In this document: positions 1 through 12,606 of the stretch, piece by piece
Position numbering within the stretch: the stretch's first letter is position 1
Layout of the letters: every line of letters begins with the position of its first letter
Assembly: GCF_950023065.1 (NCBI RefSeq)
Contig: NC_088677.1
Span: forward strand, 60,475,469-60,539,468
Source of the DNA: Planococcus citri
Lineage: Eukaryota; Arthropoda; Insecta; Hemiptera; Pseudococcidae
Direction of reading: 5' to 3'
DNA: 64,000 bases
Made by a program: the position numbers and the translations under genes
Notes under the pieces: model-generated
The model's input: only the letters and a program-made list of their open reading frames with translations
Told to the model about the DNA's origin: nothing
Database searches by the model: none

Positions 1-1254
1 TCGTGTTGGTAATGTCATTATACGTACATATGTCTGCAAATTAACAGCAAAAAACGCTATTTTCAAATATACTCGGCGCATCCGGTACCTTTGCAAATAC
101 CGTTGCTGATGTAGGTATTTTATTATTGCAAAAACGAGCTAGGTGTAGGTGTAAAGCAAAGCTGCGCTTACGCCTATGCTCGTATTGCTCGTATATTCGA
201 GTTTCTGTGTTTATTATACGTATATACTCGTACATTCGCATAAATTGCTCGCAGGGTCTGCGTAAAATTGCTCTATTATTTTTGTAATCAATTTTCAATA
301 CTGGTAGCCTGTTGAATGCGTTCGGAGTCAGACTCCATAGGTCGACGTTCAATTAAATGAAAAATAACTAGAAATGCGAAACATTATACACGAACACATG
401 CTCGATCATTTCTATAGGACCGAACAATTTCGATAACTACTTGAAATTCACAACTAACGTTTCCTATTTTACCACTTTGAAACTTTATACTGGTATTTTC
501 GATGTGTTCATCCATTGAAAATTGAAATACTAAAAATTCAAATTACCTACTCGACGACGATGGGTGAATGATTTCTAATACGTACTATAAGTTCAAATAC
601 AAGCTTAGCATTCGGTTGTTGACGAATTTTCAATAAAATCAACACGATAATTTGGTTAAAGGGGAGAGAATACGCCAAGGTAGTAATCACTCTTTTAATA
701 ATGAAAACGACCCTCGAGCAACATTAATAAAACAAACCCTCTAAAACGACCGACGACCTAACGCAATGTAAAGAGCAGATTCGTCGTAGAAGACATCATC
801 GTGTACCTTGGCCACGTATAAATAAAAGTGGCGAAAAGACCAGATATTTGCGTCATAATTGTTCCAAAATTCATTATAATATGGGTCAGATTTGTGAACT
901 GGGCTGAGTTGAAGCCTCCTATTGGGCTCTGTTCGAGGTTTAGAAGTGTCTTGAAGGGTCCGGTTGTGCATTTTTAGATGGCCATGTAGGGTCAAAAATA
1001 ATTTTATAATCGAATCCCAATTTTGACTACAAGTAATTATGTAGATATCAAATCAAAAATGACCTAGTGCTACGCTATGTATCCCTACTGATTAATTCTT
1101 GAGCCTCAAAAAAAATTTTAATTTTTCAGTTCTCAAAAAAAAATGAAACATGGATTTGAACAAGAAATTTTCAATAATTTGTGCATAAATTGATCGCAAA
1201 CTTGAAAGATACCTACGTCATAATTCTGACTTTTTTCATACACAAACAATATTT
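1..1254. other. Unassigned AT-rich DNA, no gene seen
   Basis: No reading frame here resembles a protein I recognise, and I see no RNA gene or TIR element. The short open frames on the minus strand are low-complexity and lack start or splice context. It is probably intergenic or intronic. Confidence 0.5.
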
Positions 1255-1700
1255 TCAAAACTGGAAAATTTAAAACTTTGCTGGAGGCTCCTGAACGGCT
1301 TGAAATCACCATCAGTCAACTTGGTAGATCTAAAAATGCCTATAAACAAATTTCAGATTTCTTTCTTAATTTGTTGGCATTTTAATTTCTTTCATGGGTC
1401 CATGGGCCTTTGAATTATCGGATCCAAAATCTGACATGACTATGAACTCTTCGAGTCAAATTTCAGCTCATTCAAAGGGGTTTGGTTAGGTTAGGTTAGG
1501 TTTCAAAACTGGAAAATTAAAAACTTTGCTGGAGGCTCCTGATCCTGAACGACTTGAAATCACCATCAGTCAACTTGGGAGATCTAAATGTCTATAAACA
1601 AATTTCAGATTTCTTTCTTAATTTGTTTGCATTTTAATTTATTTCATGGGTCCATGGGCCTTTCAAATTTCAGCTCATTCAAAGGGATTTGGTTAGAAAG
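1255..1700. repeat. Direct duplication of an F3-like repeat joined by TTAGG units
   Basis: A block beginning CAAAACTGGAAAA at 1256 recurs at 1504, an offset of 248 bp. Both copies contain GCTGGAGGCTCCTGA, a 'gaaatcaccatcagtcaactt' type stretch and a CATGGGTCCATGGGCC segment. The join is four copies of GGTTA (1484-1503). GGAGGCTCC is the core of the F3 foldback family seen again at 20.2, 57.3 and 60.9 kb, so this is probably a decayed F3 fragment that was duplicated. Confidence 0.7.
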
Positions 1701-1994
1701 ATTTATTGGGTTGTAACTGCCCAATCGCACATTTAGGGATTCGGAAGTATTTTTTAGAAAAAAAATTTGTATTTTTAAGCTTCTTTTTGTCATATATATA
1801 TTTTTTTTTTGAGCACACCAATTCTCGAAAGTTGTAAGTCCACAATTTTGTGTAGGTACACCTCCCACCCCAAAATCCAAAAAGAATTGATTTTCACCTC
1901 ATCTAGATCTTAAAAGTCTTCTTTTTGTTCCAAAATTTCCAAAAAATCCTGTTTTTTTTTAGCAATATCTATTCCTTATAATGTTTAGTTTTTT

Positions 1995-3180
1995 TTTATT
2001 GTAAGATTTTCTCAGATCGGAAAATGTCAAAAAACGTCAATTTTGGCAAAATAGTCGAGAAGTGTCTATTTTTGACAGATTTTTCAAAAGTGTCTTTTTT
2101 TGTCAAAAGATGTCCATTGTCCATTATTGGTAAAATTATCGAAAAAATCCTATTTTTACCAAAATTGTCCAGCAGTAGGTACTACTTAGGTACTTACTGT
2201 TCTTGCCAAAATTTCCAAAAAAAAAAATTCCTGTTTTCTGCCAATATTGCTTATAGTTATAATATTTTGTTTTTTTTTATTGTAAAATTTTCTCAGATCA
2301 AAAAGTGAAACTTTTGGGGGGGGGAAATGTCAAAAAACGTCAATTTTGTCAAAATAGTCGAGAAGTGACCATTTTTGACACATTTTTCAAAAGTGTCTTT
2401 TTTGTCACAAATTGTCCAAAAGTGTCCATTTTTGGTAAAATTGTCGAAAAAATCCAATTTTTACCAAAATTGTCAAGCGTATTGTTTTATGCCAAAATTG
2501 CCAAAAAAAATGTCCTGTTCTTTGCCAATATTTGATACTTATAAGATTCTGTTTTTTCATTTCCAAATTTGCTCAGATCAAAAAGTTCCGCTTCGGCGGG
2601 GGGGGGGGGGGGGGGTCACAAAACGTAAATTTTGGCCAGATAGTCGAGAACTGTCAATTTGTAACACATTTTTCAAAAGTGCTCTTTTTATCAACATTTT
2701 CAAAAATTATTCATTTTTGGTGAAATGGTCAAAATAAAAAACCAATTTTTCCCGAAGTTGACAAATTCTACTGTTCTTGCCAAAATGGTCCCAAAAAATC
2801 CTGTTTTTGCCAAAATCGTCTGAAAATTTCCATTTATTTTGTCAAAATCGTCAGACGAGTGTCAATTTTTGGTGAGTTGACAGAAAATTGTAATTTTGTC
2901 AGGAATGTAGTTTTTTGATGAAATAGTCAAATCTTGAATGGTCGTACCTCGTACCTAACTTTTGTTAAAATTACTAAGAAATTTGTGCCTTTTTTGTACC
3001 ATTACATGTTGAAAATTTTTTTTTTTTTTTTTTTAAACCCATATTTTCTCAATTTTTGTTTGAGCGAATTGATTTTTTTGGTTGTTTCCCATGGCTTAGT
3101 AAAAATATGGTTAAAATCGATGGCTGAGTGATGGAGAGGTTCGCTTTCAAGTTGAATAATTCTCGCAAATAAATTCAAAA
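1995..3180. repeat. Left arm of a large inverted repeat, built of about 290-bp tandem units
   Basis: Three diverged units start near 2035, 2338 and 2624 (spacing 303 and 286 bp). Each has a CGTCAATTTTGGCAAAATAG type core followed by GTCGAGAA. The unit is itself made of iterated short blocks such as TTTTTGCCAAAATTGTC. The end of the arm (3090-3180, including GAGAGGTTCGCTTTCAAG) is the reverse complement of 7978-8070. The matching right arm is 7972-8880. Open frames here are by-products of the periodicity and carry no domain. Confidence 0.8.
2598..2615 (+). repeat. Poly-G tract (18 G)
   Basis: An uninterrupted run of 18 G lies between the second and third tandem units of the left arm. The corresponding spots in the other units are shorter G or C runs (for example 2317-2325 and 8554-8563). 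The homopolymer is therefore an expanding part of the repeat unit, and its length may be unreliable in assembly. Confidence 0.9.
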
Positions 3181-6100
3181 GGCTTCGACAAAATTATAGC
3201 TACAAAAATTTCCGAATTTTATTAATCGAAAAGTTACACACCAAATTTTAATTGTTGACTCAATTAAACCAAACTTTAATTTTTTGCCACCTTTAGATCA
3301 AAATTAATTTAGCACCTCAAATTTTTGGTGATTGGGTATTTTTGGTTTAATTTTGCGTGTACCCAAAATTGTAATTTTCCATCAGTGTGTAGCAGACTTT
3401 TCCAGCTCTTTGAGGGCTTGGTTAAGTTGAAAATTTCATAAATCGGTTGACGTATTGACCGAAACAATTGCACCACCAATTTTCCTGCTTAGCTGCAATA
3501 AAAGCCCCTGGTTTGTTCAAAATTTTCAAAAATTCGCCAAAAATGAATTACCTACAGGGTTTGAAATTTTGGTTTCAGGGTATTCGAGACATGCTCCTTT
3601 GATTTACCAAGATTGGTTTCGTTCAAATCCAATTGCAGAATCTCATGGAGAATCAACTTTGACATATCAAAATTTTAGTTCAAGGATATGGGTGTCGAGT
3701 AACATAGCAAGGTACTCTTTCAGTTGGATAAATTTCAGCTCACTGGGAGTTGAAACGTTTTGAAAATTCTTTCGTGATATTAACCAATGATATTACTTAT
3801 ACCTAATTCAGAAGCTGTAATTTTTCTCGATACCATACCACTATTCTTAATTATCTACACAGTCGGTATACATAGTGGGAACGAGCAATTAAACATGGGA
3901 AAAGCGAGGGTGAATCTTATCTCTAAATTACGATTAATCGATACTCGTAGATTCGTGACCAGACCGGAACGATTCGGCGATTGGGAGAGCACAGGAGGCG
4001 TCATATTCGCAATATTACGACGAGTATTTTTCCACTTAAACGATTAATTTTCGCCCATCAATTGCAGCTGCAAGCAGTTTTTAAAGTTTATTACGTTATC
4101 GCGTTCTCGTTCGAGTTCGCGTTTGTTGTATTTATACGAGTTCGCGAATTATTTCCTCGTTTTGCGACGAAACGCGAACGAGGCGTTAAGCGAGAGCTTT
4201 TTTCCCACAGCAACAAGTCCTGATGCTCGTGCTTGGCAAATATTATTTAGAGAAAATATAATATTTCTCATCGCTTCTCAACACCTAAAATATGTATTTC
4301 CTTGCGCTCTCGAGTGCGATTGCTGACTCCGCAGCGGTGTTTGCACCGTTTCCGTAGGATGATACTATCGTAAAGTTATAGCTTCGTTTTGGAAATTTCA
4401 TAAACCTAGATAGGCACATATAAAATCTAGCGACATTCTAGTATAGTCTGATTTCAAATTAACGTGCATATAAACCTTCCTTCCTCCTGTATACCTCTCT
4501 CTCTTGAACACTTAGATACCTTACACCTACGCAAAGTTAGGCATATTCGTACTTTCTATATATCACGTAGAAATTTATACAGCAGAAATGCCAACGTATA
4601 GAAAAACTTGACGGTTTTTAATTAGTATCGTATAAATTTAGTTATTAATTCGTTAAATCGTCTTTTAATTCGTATTTTCCATTTTCGCAACGTTGCGCTG
4701 TCATTGCGAAGCAGGCAGGCGCGAGGCGCACCGCTTGAAACGTTATAATGGATTCTTCCCCATCTTCGTCTTCTTTTCTGCGAGCTGCTTCAACTTCATA
4801 TACATTACAACGACCTACCTGCCCTGCCCGCCTGCCTTACCTACCTATCTACGCCGTCGAGTATTAGTTATTCGAAGCTTTTTCCTTACACGTGAAATTA
4901 TTTTCCAGCTTAATTTCAAATTTGTCCCGAATACATGAGTTTACCCATCTACCCATACCTATACCTATGTATACCTACCTAGCCGAGTTACACTAACAGT
5001 CTTACGTTTTTTAGTCGTGATAAGAAAAATTTCGCGCCATTCTACGCGGTTTTACGCTTTTATTCCGGGCCATTTTCCCTTTTATTTCGCAAGAAAATTA
5101 ATTAAAATCGTAAACATTTAACCGATAATCTGTTTTGAAAATGTTACACTTCTACTACCGTCGCTAGAGAATACTTAAAAAGCTCTAATTAAAGTTTACA
5201 TTGCCATATCGCCGAGTACTTACCTATTCGATTAAGTAAAGTGACGTCACCGGTGTACACGATGGTAGGTATTTTCAAGCGATTTGCCGCCATTTGTGAA
5301 AGATTTCACCAGAGTATTTACCTAACCTTTTCTTCTTCTTTTTTGAATATGTTTTGTGACTCGGTATCGAAGTCTTTAACCTTTGTTCTTCGCAATGGAG
5401 AATATCGTCCTTACATTTATTTTGAAAATGTTTCGATAGTGGATTAAGTATTTTGATTTTTTTTCATTTTTAGTTGGCTTTTAATACAGGAATCCATTTT
5501 TTTTCTCGACAGTTTTTCAATTTTTATGATTTCTCAAATTCACTATCTTAATCTACTATTTTGTTTTCATCACTCAAAAATTTACATTTAGATAAAAATA
5601 ATCGCATGAAAAAAAATTAGGTACCTAACAAAATTATTTTTAAAAACCTCCGAAATCATCAAATTTGATTTTTGGTTTGTAAAGATAGGGTAAATAAAGA
5701 CTGGCTGTGTTAAGAATTAACGTGAATACTGGGTAAAGGGGGAATCTCAGAAATATATTCCTTAGGAAAGGAACATTTCCTTGATACCTAACTAGCTTGG
5801 AGAGACGGATCTTTGTCTATCTAAACCTAATCCACACAGATATTTTGTTCAAAAGTCAAATAAAAGACACATCAAAAGAATATTGTCCTACTTCATTACG
5901 ATTATGTACAGCAATTGTGCAAAGGTTACACCTAATTGGCCTTGGCCATTAACCTAGTTGTAATGAGAAAATAGGTGAACAACGCCTACATCTCAAAAAG
6001 GTGCAAAAGCTCAATAATCATAAAGAAATTTATCAATTATTAATTAAAGCTATTTCAAAGACAATTAAGAATACGTTGAAGTCGTATCTTTTGCGATTTG

Positions 6101-6369
6101 ATCCATTCAGTGGTTCAGGCTAAATCCTGACCTAGTAGGATCAATGTCTATTAATTACAATAAATTATAATTAATTTAGTTGGAGGAACGCACTCCTTAG
6201 TGTTTTTCATCACTTGCTGTTCACTTTAACAGCCTCATCCGGGATCTCACTAATGCTAGGATTGTTGGCAGCTATGATTTATCTCTAAGTACATTTTGAC
6301 ACTGGGTACACACTCCCATGTCAGGATTATGGGACATGATCCAAAATTCCATAAATCGCAGCAATCTAC
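3181..6369. other. Unassigned DNA between inverted-repeat arms
   Basis: No recognisable coding region. The segment separates the left arm A (ends 3180) from repeat B (starts about 6370), whereas on the right side B' and A' are only about 85 bp apart. It could be an insertion into the left side of a once compact foldback. Around 4040-4200 the sequence is rich in CGAGTTCGCG/CGAACGAGG words. At 5700-6250 the sequence is less AT-rich and has a 5' TGTTAAGAATTAACG, but a solo LTR could not be confirmed. Confidence 0.4.
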
Positions 6370-6676
6370 TATGGGTGTTTCATAAGTCATAGCCACGCTC
6401 TGTGGCTCAGCTCCTATGAAAGCTACAGAAACCAACGACCGCTCGTTGGATTCAGCAAGATTTTCTGAGTTGGAATACAAAATTTTGTGTCGCTAGGTAC
6501 ATTTTTGTGTGTTTTGCATTCATTTGAAACGGGAAGTCCTTTGACATATCTGTCCAAATTTGGTAAATGATGTGCAGTCATCCATTTTCACATTGAAGAA
6601 AAAATTTTGAGGAAGAAAAATCACCAATCGATTGAAAAATTTGTCATTCCGTAGGTAATGGGCCCATTTGGTCATT
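6370..6676. repeat. Inverted repeat B, left arm
   Basis: This block contains GGTGTTTCATAAGTCATAGC, GAGTTGGAATACAAAATTTT and GTAGGTAATGGGCCCATTTG. It is the reverse complement, with scattered differences, of 7613-7885 plus 7345-7376. The pairing is interrupted on the right side by the hairpin at 7377-7608. The amino-acid strings it encodes have no known domain. Confidence 0.8.
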
Positions 6677-6835
6677 TCTATTTATCGAGATTATCGTGTT
6701 TTTAGCAAAAAAGTCGAGAGAATTGATAATTGAGGTTTTGATGGATTTTGATGTAGAACCTATCCGACTATCACGTGTTAAAGTATTAAGGCTGCAAGTG
6801 CGCCCCAAGCGGAGATAAAAACACATTTTACCTGG

Positions 6836-6915
6836 GTGTAGCGCTAGCTGTGTGGCACTGGTAGTGGATTGCAGAGCAAGAGGTATGGGTTCAAATCCCC
6901 CTCGGGAAGAAATTT
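6836..6915 (+). other. tRNA-like Pol III promoter (probable SINE head)
   Basis: A B-box-like GGTTCAAATCC at 6888-6898 lies 35 bp after an A-box-like TGGCACTGGTAG at 6853. This is the spacing of a tRNA internal promoter. The acceptor arms do not pair convincingly and the T stem has two mismatches, so it is unlikely to be a functional tRNA. A short A-rich stretch follows at 6914. A tRNA-derived SINE or tRNA pseudogene between repeats B and B' is the best guess. Confidence 0.4.
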
Positions 6916-7344
6916 AAAAAAAAAATTACGATTTTTATTTTTACAATTACCTAGTTGAATTTTGACAGAAACTGTAATTTAATAATTTTTTTTTTGCTTT
7001 TGAACAGAGTAATGAATTTTTATGCAAAATTTTAATTTATTAATCAATGTTTTTCAGGCTCAAAATACTCATAAACATGAAAAGATTGAGTAAAAAAAAA
7101 TCACTATTGCAGGTGGTTGACATCAGAAACAATAATCTTCAATTTTAGGTATGAAGGTTTTGGGATTACATGAAATTTCAGCTTTTTTCAGAAAAAAAAA
7201 ACTTTTGAAGGTGATTTTCTCAAAAGTTGAGCTCTTCAAATTTTTAGTTATGGATTTTTTTGCACTTTTTGGGCTTCTATCCAGCTCATATGATTGCTCT
7301 GGAGGTCTACTTCACCCCCCCCCCAACCCCTTAACTCAATATCA

Positions 7345-7885
7345 ACCAAATGGGCCCATTACCTGCGGAATGACACAAATGTTGATGGAGAGTGTGCCAT
7401 GCCATTTCGAACAGTTAGAGCCAGTGTAGAATGATTTAAAGCGGGAATACTCAACAAAAACCGAGCCAAAAGGCCGAGCCTGTTGTCAGCTGCGTTGCTC
7501 GGCTTTTTGGCTCGGTTTTCGTTGAGTATTCGCTCTCTTCCCGCTTTAAATCATTCTACACTGGCTCTAACTGTTCAAAATGGCATGGCACGCTCTCCAT
7601 CAACATTTTTCAATTGATCGGTGATTTTTCTTCCTCAAAATTTTTTCCTCAATGTGAAAATGGACGACGGCGTGTTGTTTACCAAATTTGGACAGACAAT
7701 TCAAAGGACTTCCCGTTTCAAATGAATGCAAAACACACAAAAATGTACCTAGCAACACAAGATTTTGTATTCCAACTCAGAAAATCTTGCTGAATCCCAC
7801 GAGCGGTCGTTCGTTTCTGTAGCTTTCATAGGAGCTGAGTCACAGAGCGTGGCTATGACCTATGAAACACCCCTTGTATTTTAAA
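7345..7885. repeat. Inverted repeat B', right arm, split by a hairpin
   Basis: ACCAAATGGGCCCATTACCT at 7346 pairs with the inner end of B at about 6657. The rest of the arm resumes at 7609 and runs to 7885, ending in the complement of GGGTGTTTCATA. The 232-bp hairpin at 7377-7608 sits exactly in the gap, because B has no equivalent between its GTCATTCC and TCGATTGG segments. The hairpin therefore inserted after the B/B' duplication formed. Confidence 0.8.
7377..7608. mobile_element. MITE-like perfect-hairpin insertion, 17-nt loop
   Basis: Arms of about 103 and 112 bp pair along their whole length: 7377-7446 with 7539-7608 and 7446-7479 with 7497-7530. A 9-nt extra piece lies on the right arm (about 7530-7538). 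The loop is 7480-7496. Few mismatches are seen (for example 7410 against 7575). Outermost pairs are AAATGTTGATGG with CCATCAACATTT. No coding capacity. The clean insertion into arm B' supports mobility, but the target duplication is at most a few A/T bases and cannot be fixed. Confidence 0.75.
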
Positions 7886-7971
7886 TTCAGATCGGAAATC
7901 TGGAAACTCCTGTGTCTCATTTTTGATTGCCTTTCTCTTTCACTTTTTTTTCAACTACCATCATTAACCGA

Positions 7972-8880
7972 ACCATTTTGAATTTATTTGTGAGAATTAT
8001 TCAACTTGAAAGCGAACCTCTCCATCAAGTCATCGATTTTAATCATTATTTTCACTAGGCCATGGGAACCCACAGGGTTACTTCCAAAAAAATTACTTTG
8101 CTCAAAAAAAAATTAGGATAGGTATGGTTTACAACTTTTTAACATGATGCAAGAAAATGCACAAATTTCTCTGCAATTTTGAAAAAAATTATGACCATTT
8201 AAGATTTGACTATTTCATCAAAACATCACTTCCTGAAAAAAATGACGAAAAAACATTAGGTACTCGTAGGTACAACTTATCGTCAACTGGCCAAAAATTG
8301 ACACTCTGATAATTTCGACAAAACAGGGAAACTTTCTGACAATTTCGGAAAAAACAGGATTTTTTGGGCAATCTTGGCAAGAACAGTCGGTAATGTTTGA
8401 CAATTTTGGAAAAAAATTGGCCTTTTTTTAGCCATTTCTCCAAAATGGACACTTTTCGACGAGTTTCATAAAAAAGAACACTTTTGAAAAATGTACTGAA
8501 AATGAACACTTCTCAACTATTTTGCCAAAATTGACGTTTTATGACATTTTCTCCCCCCCCCCTTCCCCAGAAGTGACACTTTTTGACCTGGGCAAATTTG
8601 GCAGTGAAAAAACACAATCTTATAAGCAATATTGCCAAAAAACAGGACCTTTTTTTGACAATTTTGGCAAGAACAGTCCTACTGCTGGACAATTTTGGCA
8701 TAAATTGGATTTTTTTGACTATTTTACCAAAAATGGACACTTTTTGACAATTCTTGCCAAAAAAAGGCACTTTTGAAAAAATTTCCAAAATAAGGACACT
8801 TCTCGACTATTTTGCTAAAATTGAGATTTTTTGACATCCCCCTCCCCCTAAAAAAGTGACACCTTTTTTCACCTGGGTGT
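7972..8880. repeat. Right arm A' of the large inverted repeat
   Basis: This is the reverse complement of 1995-3180 with indels. It holds two units with TCGACTATTTTGC cores near 8504 and 8796 (spacing about 292 bp), C-rich runs at 8554 and 8838, and many TTTTTGACAATTTTGGCAA blocks. The inner end (7978-8070) mirrors 3090-3180. The same short motif family recurs at 45.5-47.4 kb. Confidence 0.8.
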
Positions 8881-11800
8881 AAGTATAAGTTTTTTTTTGG
8901 ATCGATTTGATTCAAAGTATGACCGAAAATTAATTTTTTAATATGCTTATGCTCCTCTTCTTTTTCATTTATATTTCGTAAATTATATAGTCCGGTCTGA
9001 ATTTTTCATATCGTTCAATGAGTCATTTCATGAAGGGAAACATAATCAACCCATCCACATGAAGGTACATTACGAAGCAAATTGCAATGTTGAAAAAAAA
9101 GATAAATACAGGGTACCATACTGGATATTTATGTAATGTACCTCTGCCGTGCCTATGTACCACCTTACCCAACTCTCAACATAAGTACCCAGACGTACGA
9201 ATCCTTACCTGTGTGTCTCTAGTAGCAACTTGAGGCCGCACATTGCAGCATAATTCTCATTCTTTAGATTCATATTGCGCGCAAATTAAAGCCATGTATC
9301 ATTCCGGTCGACCAGAAACATAAACCAAGGTACATAACCTTTATGAGAACTATGGTTGGTTTGGCCGATGGAATGAACAATTTTCGAATTATCGTTCGAA
9401 GAACATTTTCACGTAGTGCGTGTAATTTTAAAGCTCTTAACCAGCGACTTACTTATTCTCGTAGTCGTAGTTGTACCTACACGCTAATCTAATAAAACTT
9501 GAGGTTGTAAATTTCGCACATGATTCGCGACCGAGCTCATTAATAGGGACAATAATGTCACGTTCTAAGGCGCAACCTGTTTATAGTGAGCATTTTTTTT
9601 AAGTGTTAAAGTTGTAGGTACGTTGTATTTGCTACCTGCTATCTCTCTGCATCCTATATATCTATATACTCACTATGTATTGATCGTACAGCACACTAAA
9701 TGAGAGAATATGGGATTGGGATTCTAAGAGTATACGACGATGTTAAATACTCGTTTAATTATTTTACGTCGTCGTAATAATAAAGAAACACCGAACACGC
9801 CTGTTGTCAAACTATGTACCTACTGTAGGTACAATGGGAAAGTTTTCCACGTTTAAAATTTACTTATACGTATATTCGAATAGGTATTTTAGATGCTATA
9901 GCTGAGTAAAATGTATGAAAATAACGAGCTTATACTGTACGATGACGATTTCGAAAACGTAACGTGACAAATTCATTTTCCAGTTGACACCTGAGAAAAG
10001 ATTTTGTCTATGAAATTACTCCGCGTCATTTCTTCGCAATTTACACCTATCTAGTCGTAAAGTAGGTAACATTATGTTGCTCGTACCTACTAATTGATTA
10101 ATAGCACCTTCATCGTGAAATTTTTGTTGTGAAAATTCGCTAATTACCTGGCTCAATGTACATCTACTTGGGTAGTGAGTACCTTTACTAAGTTGAAACG
10201 TTTAACACGATTGTAATTTTAAATTACTATAATTATAGCGTAGTATTTTTTTCTACAGCTCCTCTTCCATCTCTACACCTACCTTATACATTATGACTCT
10301 TCACCGAGTTATTAAAACCGGTTGATGGCTACTGTATCAAGTGTACAGTGTATGGTACCTGTATCGATTCAGATTTCAATACAGAGTTGAATTGAATTTT
10401 ATCACGAAGTCGGCCGAAAGCCCAAGTTTTCAATAAATTTATGCAGGGTTGGTTAATGACAGCGTTAATGTAAATATCGACCCGAGGCGTTTTAATAACC
10501 GGGTATAGGCTACATGGTTTGCGGAACTGCCTTTATTGTAGATGCCTCCTTCTTGATGATCGAAAATTCCATTACTCCCACACGTGTCGTAATTAGTATA
10601 GCCGATGAAGGGTTTTAGCTTAATTATTCATCCGAAAGGCGAAGATATGATGAAGTGGTTGGTAAAAACAGCGCCAATATTGAGAAATTATGTCCATGAT
10701 TGATTCGTAGTTATTGAAGACACGTGTCCGAGAGAGATGAACGTTAATTTTTCTTGTTTAATGTGCTGAGCTAGACCTTTAATAAAGAGCTTTTGCTGCG
10801 AAGGTGTGGACCTTTTTTTTTTTTTTTTTGACCGGATGAAATTAATTTAGTAAGTAGAACAAATATCGAGGGAATGTCTTGGTCGGTCAGTAACCGATTT
10901 TGCTCATTTTTTCAACAAAGTCCTATCAAAAAATAGCTTCAAAAAAATTCCATCGTGTTCATTGAAAAATTAAAGGTCTTGAGAGATTCCAAATTTTTCG
11001 AAATGGTTCAAAAATAGCAAAATTGATGGAATAATTAAATGACCAGTTATTTATCACGAAAACCTCATTTGTTGTCACATTTTTATAAGTATACATTTGG
11101 GGGCCAATTTCGACACGAGTGGCGAAAATGCGATTTCAAGGGGGGAGTATTAGCTTACATTATAATCTCCTGATTAAATTTTAGAAAGTAGAAGATAATT
11201 AATCTGTTCCTCTATATTCATCGCCTATTTTTTTATTTTTTTTTTCCAAAACACTTTTTCTCAGATAAGTAGCCCCAACTTGTAAACAAACAAGACTACC
11301 TATGGAAATCTTCGTTTAAAATTGGCTCCGCGTCAATTCGCTATTTCCGATGAATTTGCAAGTCGTCGCCATCGCGTATACCTTTGGAGACAACGTTTCT
11401 CTTTTTTTGGCTCATTTCAACGTTCAATCGCCAAACATATGCACATGTTATCAACCCTGGTGTATCTTTGAACGTAGAACTTGGTCGGATAAAATGAGTA
11501 AAAACTAGTTTTCTTCTTCTCCTTTGCGACTAAGCTTTTGAAAAGCGATAGGTAGAGGTACTCTCGAAAGCTTTCACGCTCTGTCATCCTTGTTACAGGC
11601 GAACAATAGACGTTAAAAATCTCATCAAATCGTTCGCCGATCCCATTTCAAAGGTAGGATTCGAGCGAAAGTGATTCTTATATATACGTGTACTGTACGC
11701 GTAGTACTCGTATTCGTATAAATAATGATTTCTTTTCAATTTTTTTTCTCCTGCTGGCGTACGCAAATGAGAAAGGGAAAACCCGGCGAGCGACTCTATG

Positions 11801-12606
11801 AAAGGGTCGAATTAATCAAAAATTGATTAAAATTACGATTGCGAATTATATTCAAACGGTGCGGCGCGGCGGCGGCTACTATCGCGTCATAGCACACGCA
11901 AAAAAATCAAAACTCGAAATATCTGGAAATTTATTTGCTCTGGTGTTTTTTTCCAATTATCCTCGCGGTATACAAATGTATGCGCAAATAAAAAACAACG
12001 TCAAGCGTGAAATGATTTTTTTCAATCCAGCGTAATATAACGTAACCGCCAACGTCACGTGGCACATTGTGATACCTTTATACCTACCTACCTACCTACC
12101 TACCTACGTAGAAAGGCAAATGAGGGGAAAAAATTGCTGTAGGTATATATTTCGCCAATGGAATAAAAAAAAAAGAAAACAGACAAATTTTACAATCAGC
12201 TAGAAAACTTAAGGTTTATTTTTCACGAATAACTTAGAGTAAGTAGGTATTGTTTATACCCAACCTATTTATTTTTTCACCGTTTTGAAACTTTATAGGC
12301 AAGTAGGCAGGTAAGGACTAGGAATATAGCCGTTTGTTCGACTCGTTTAAAATTTATTACATTTTAAATTACATGAAAAAGAAATTTAAATTAGACTTTT
12401 ACCTTTTTATTTGGCTGGTCGCGTCGGTCGAATCAAACATTAGTAAAATTTCTATCATCTTTCTTAAACGCTTAAATGCCTAGAATTTTCTTTGAAATAA
12501 GAAAATTGACATTTGGTGCTTTTTAAACGTCCTCCCTTTTTCCCCTAGTAACATGATAGCTAAAATACGTGATAGTCCAGTCAAATTAGCTCATATGAGA
12601 AATCAA
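8881..12606. other. Unassigned AT-rich DNA, no gene seen
   Basis: About 3.7 kb without a frame I can assign. TAGGTACC-type words, TACGAGTA words and a (TACC)n microsatellite are scattered through it. The frame at 11823-12035 lies in a GGCGGCGGC-containing patch, but it shows no domain and is not supported as a gene. Host regulatory or intronic sequence is possible. Confidence 0.45.
12081..12107 (+). repeat. (TACC)n microsatellite
   Basis: Six TACC units plus TAC in perfect tandem. The same TACC/GGTA words are scattered singly throughout the window, so this is a local expansion of a common genomic motif. Confidence 0.95.

Noticed and set aside
3240..3395. Short element with ACACACCAAATTTTAATT and ACACACTGATGG-like ends
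   Set aside because: Terminal match is only a few bases in AT-rich DNA and no target duplication is seen.
5700..6250. Solo LTR starting TGTTAAGAATTAACG
   Set aside because: No matching end, no target duplication and no second copy in the window.
6836..6915. Functional tRNA gene
   Set aside because: A and B boxes are present, but the acceptor stem does not pair and the T stem has mismatches.
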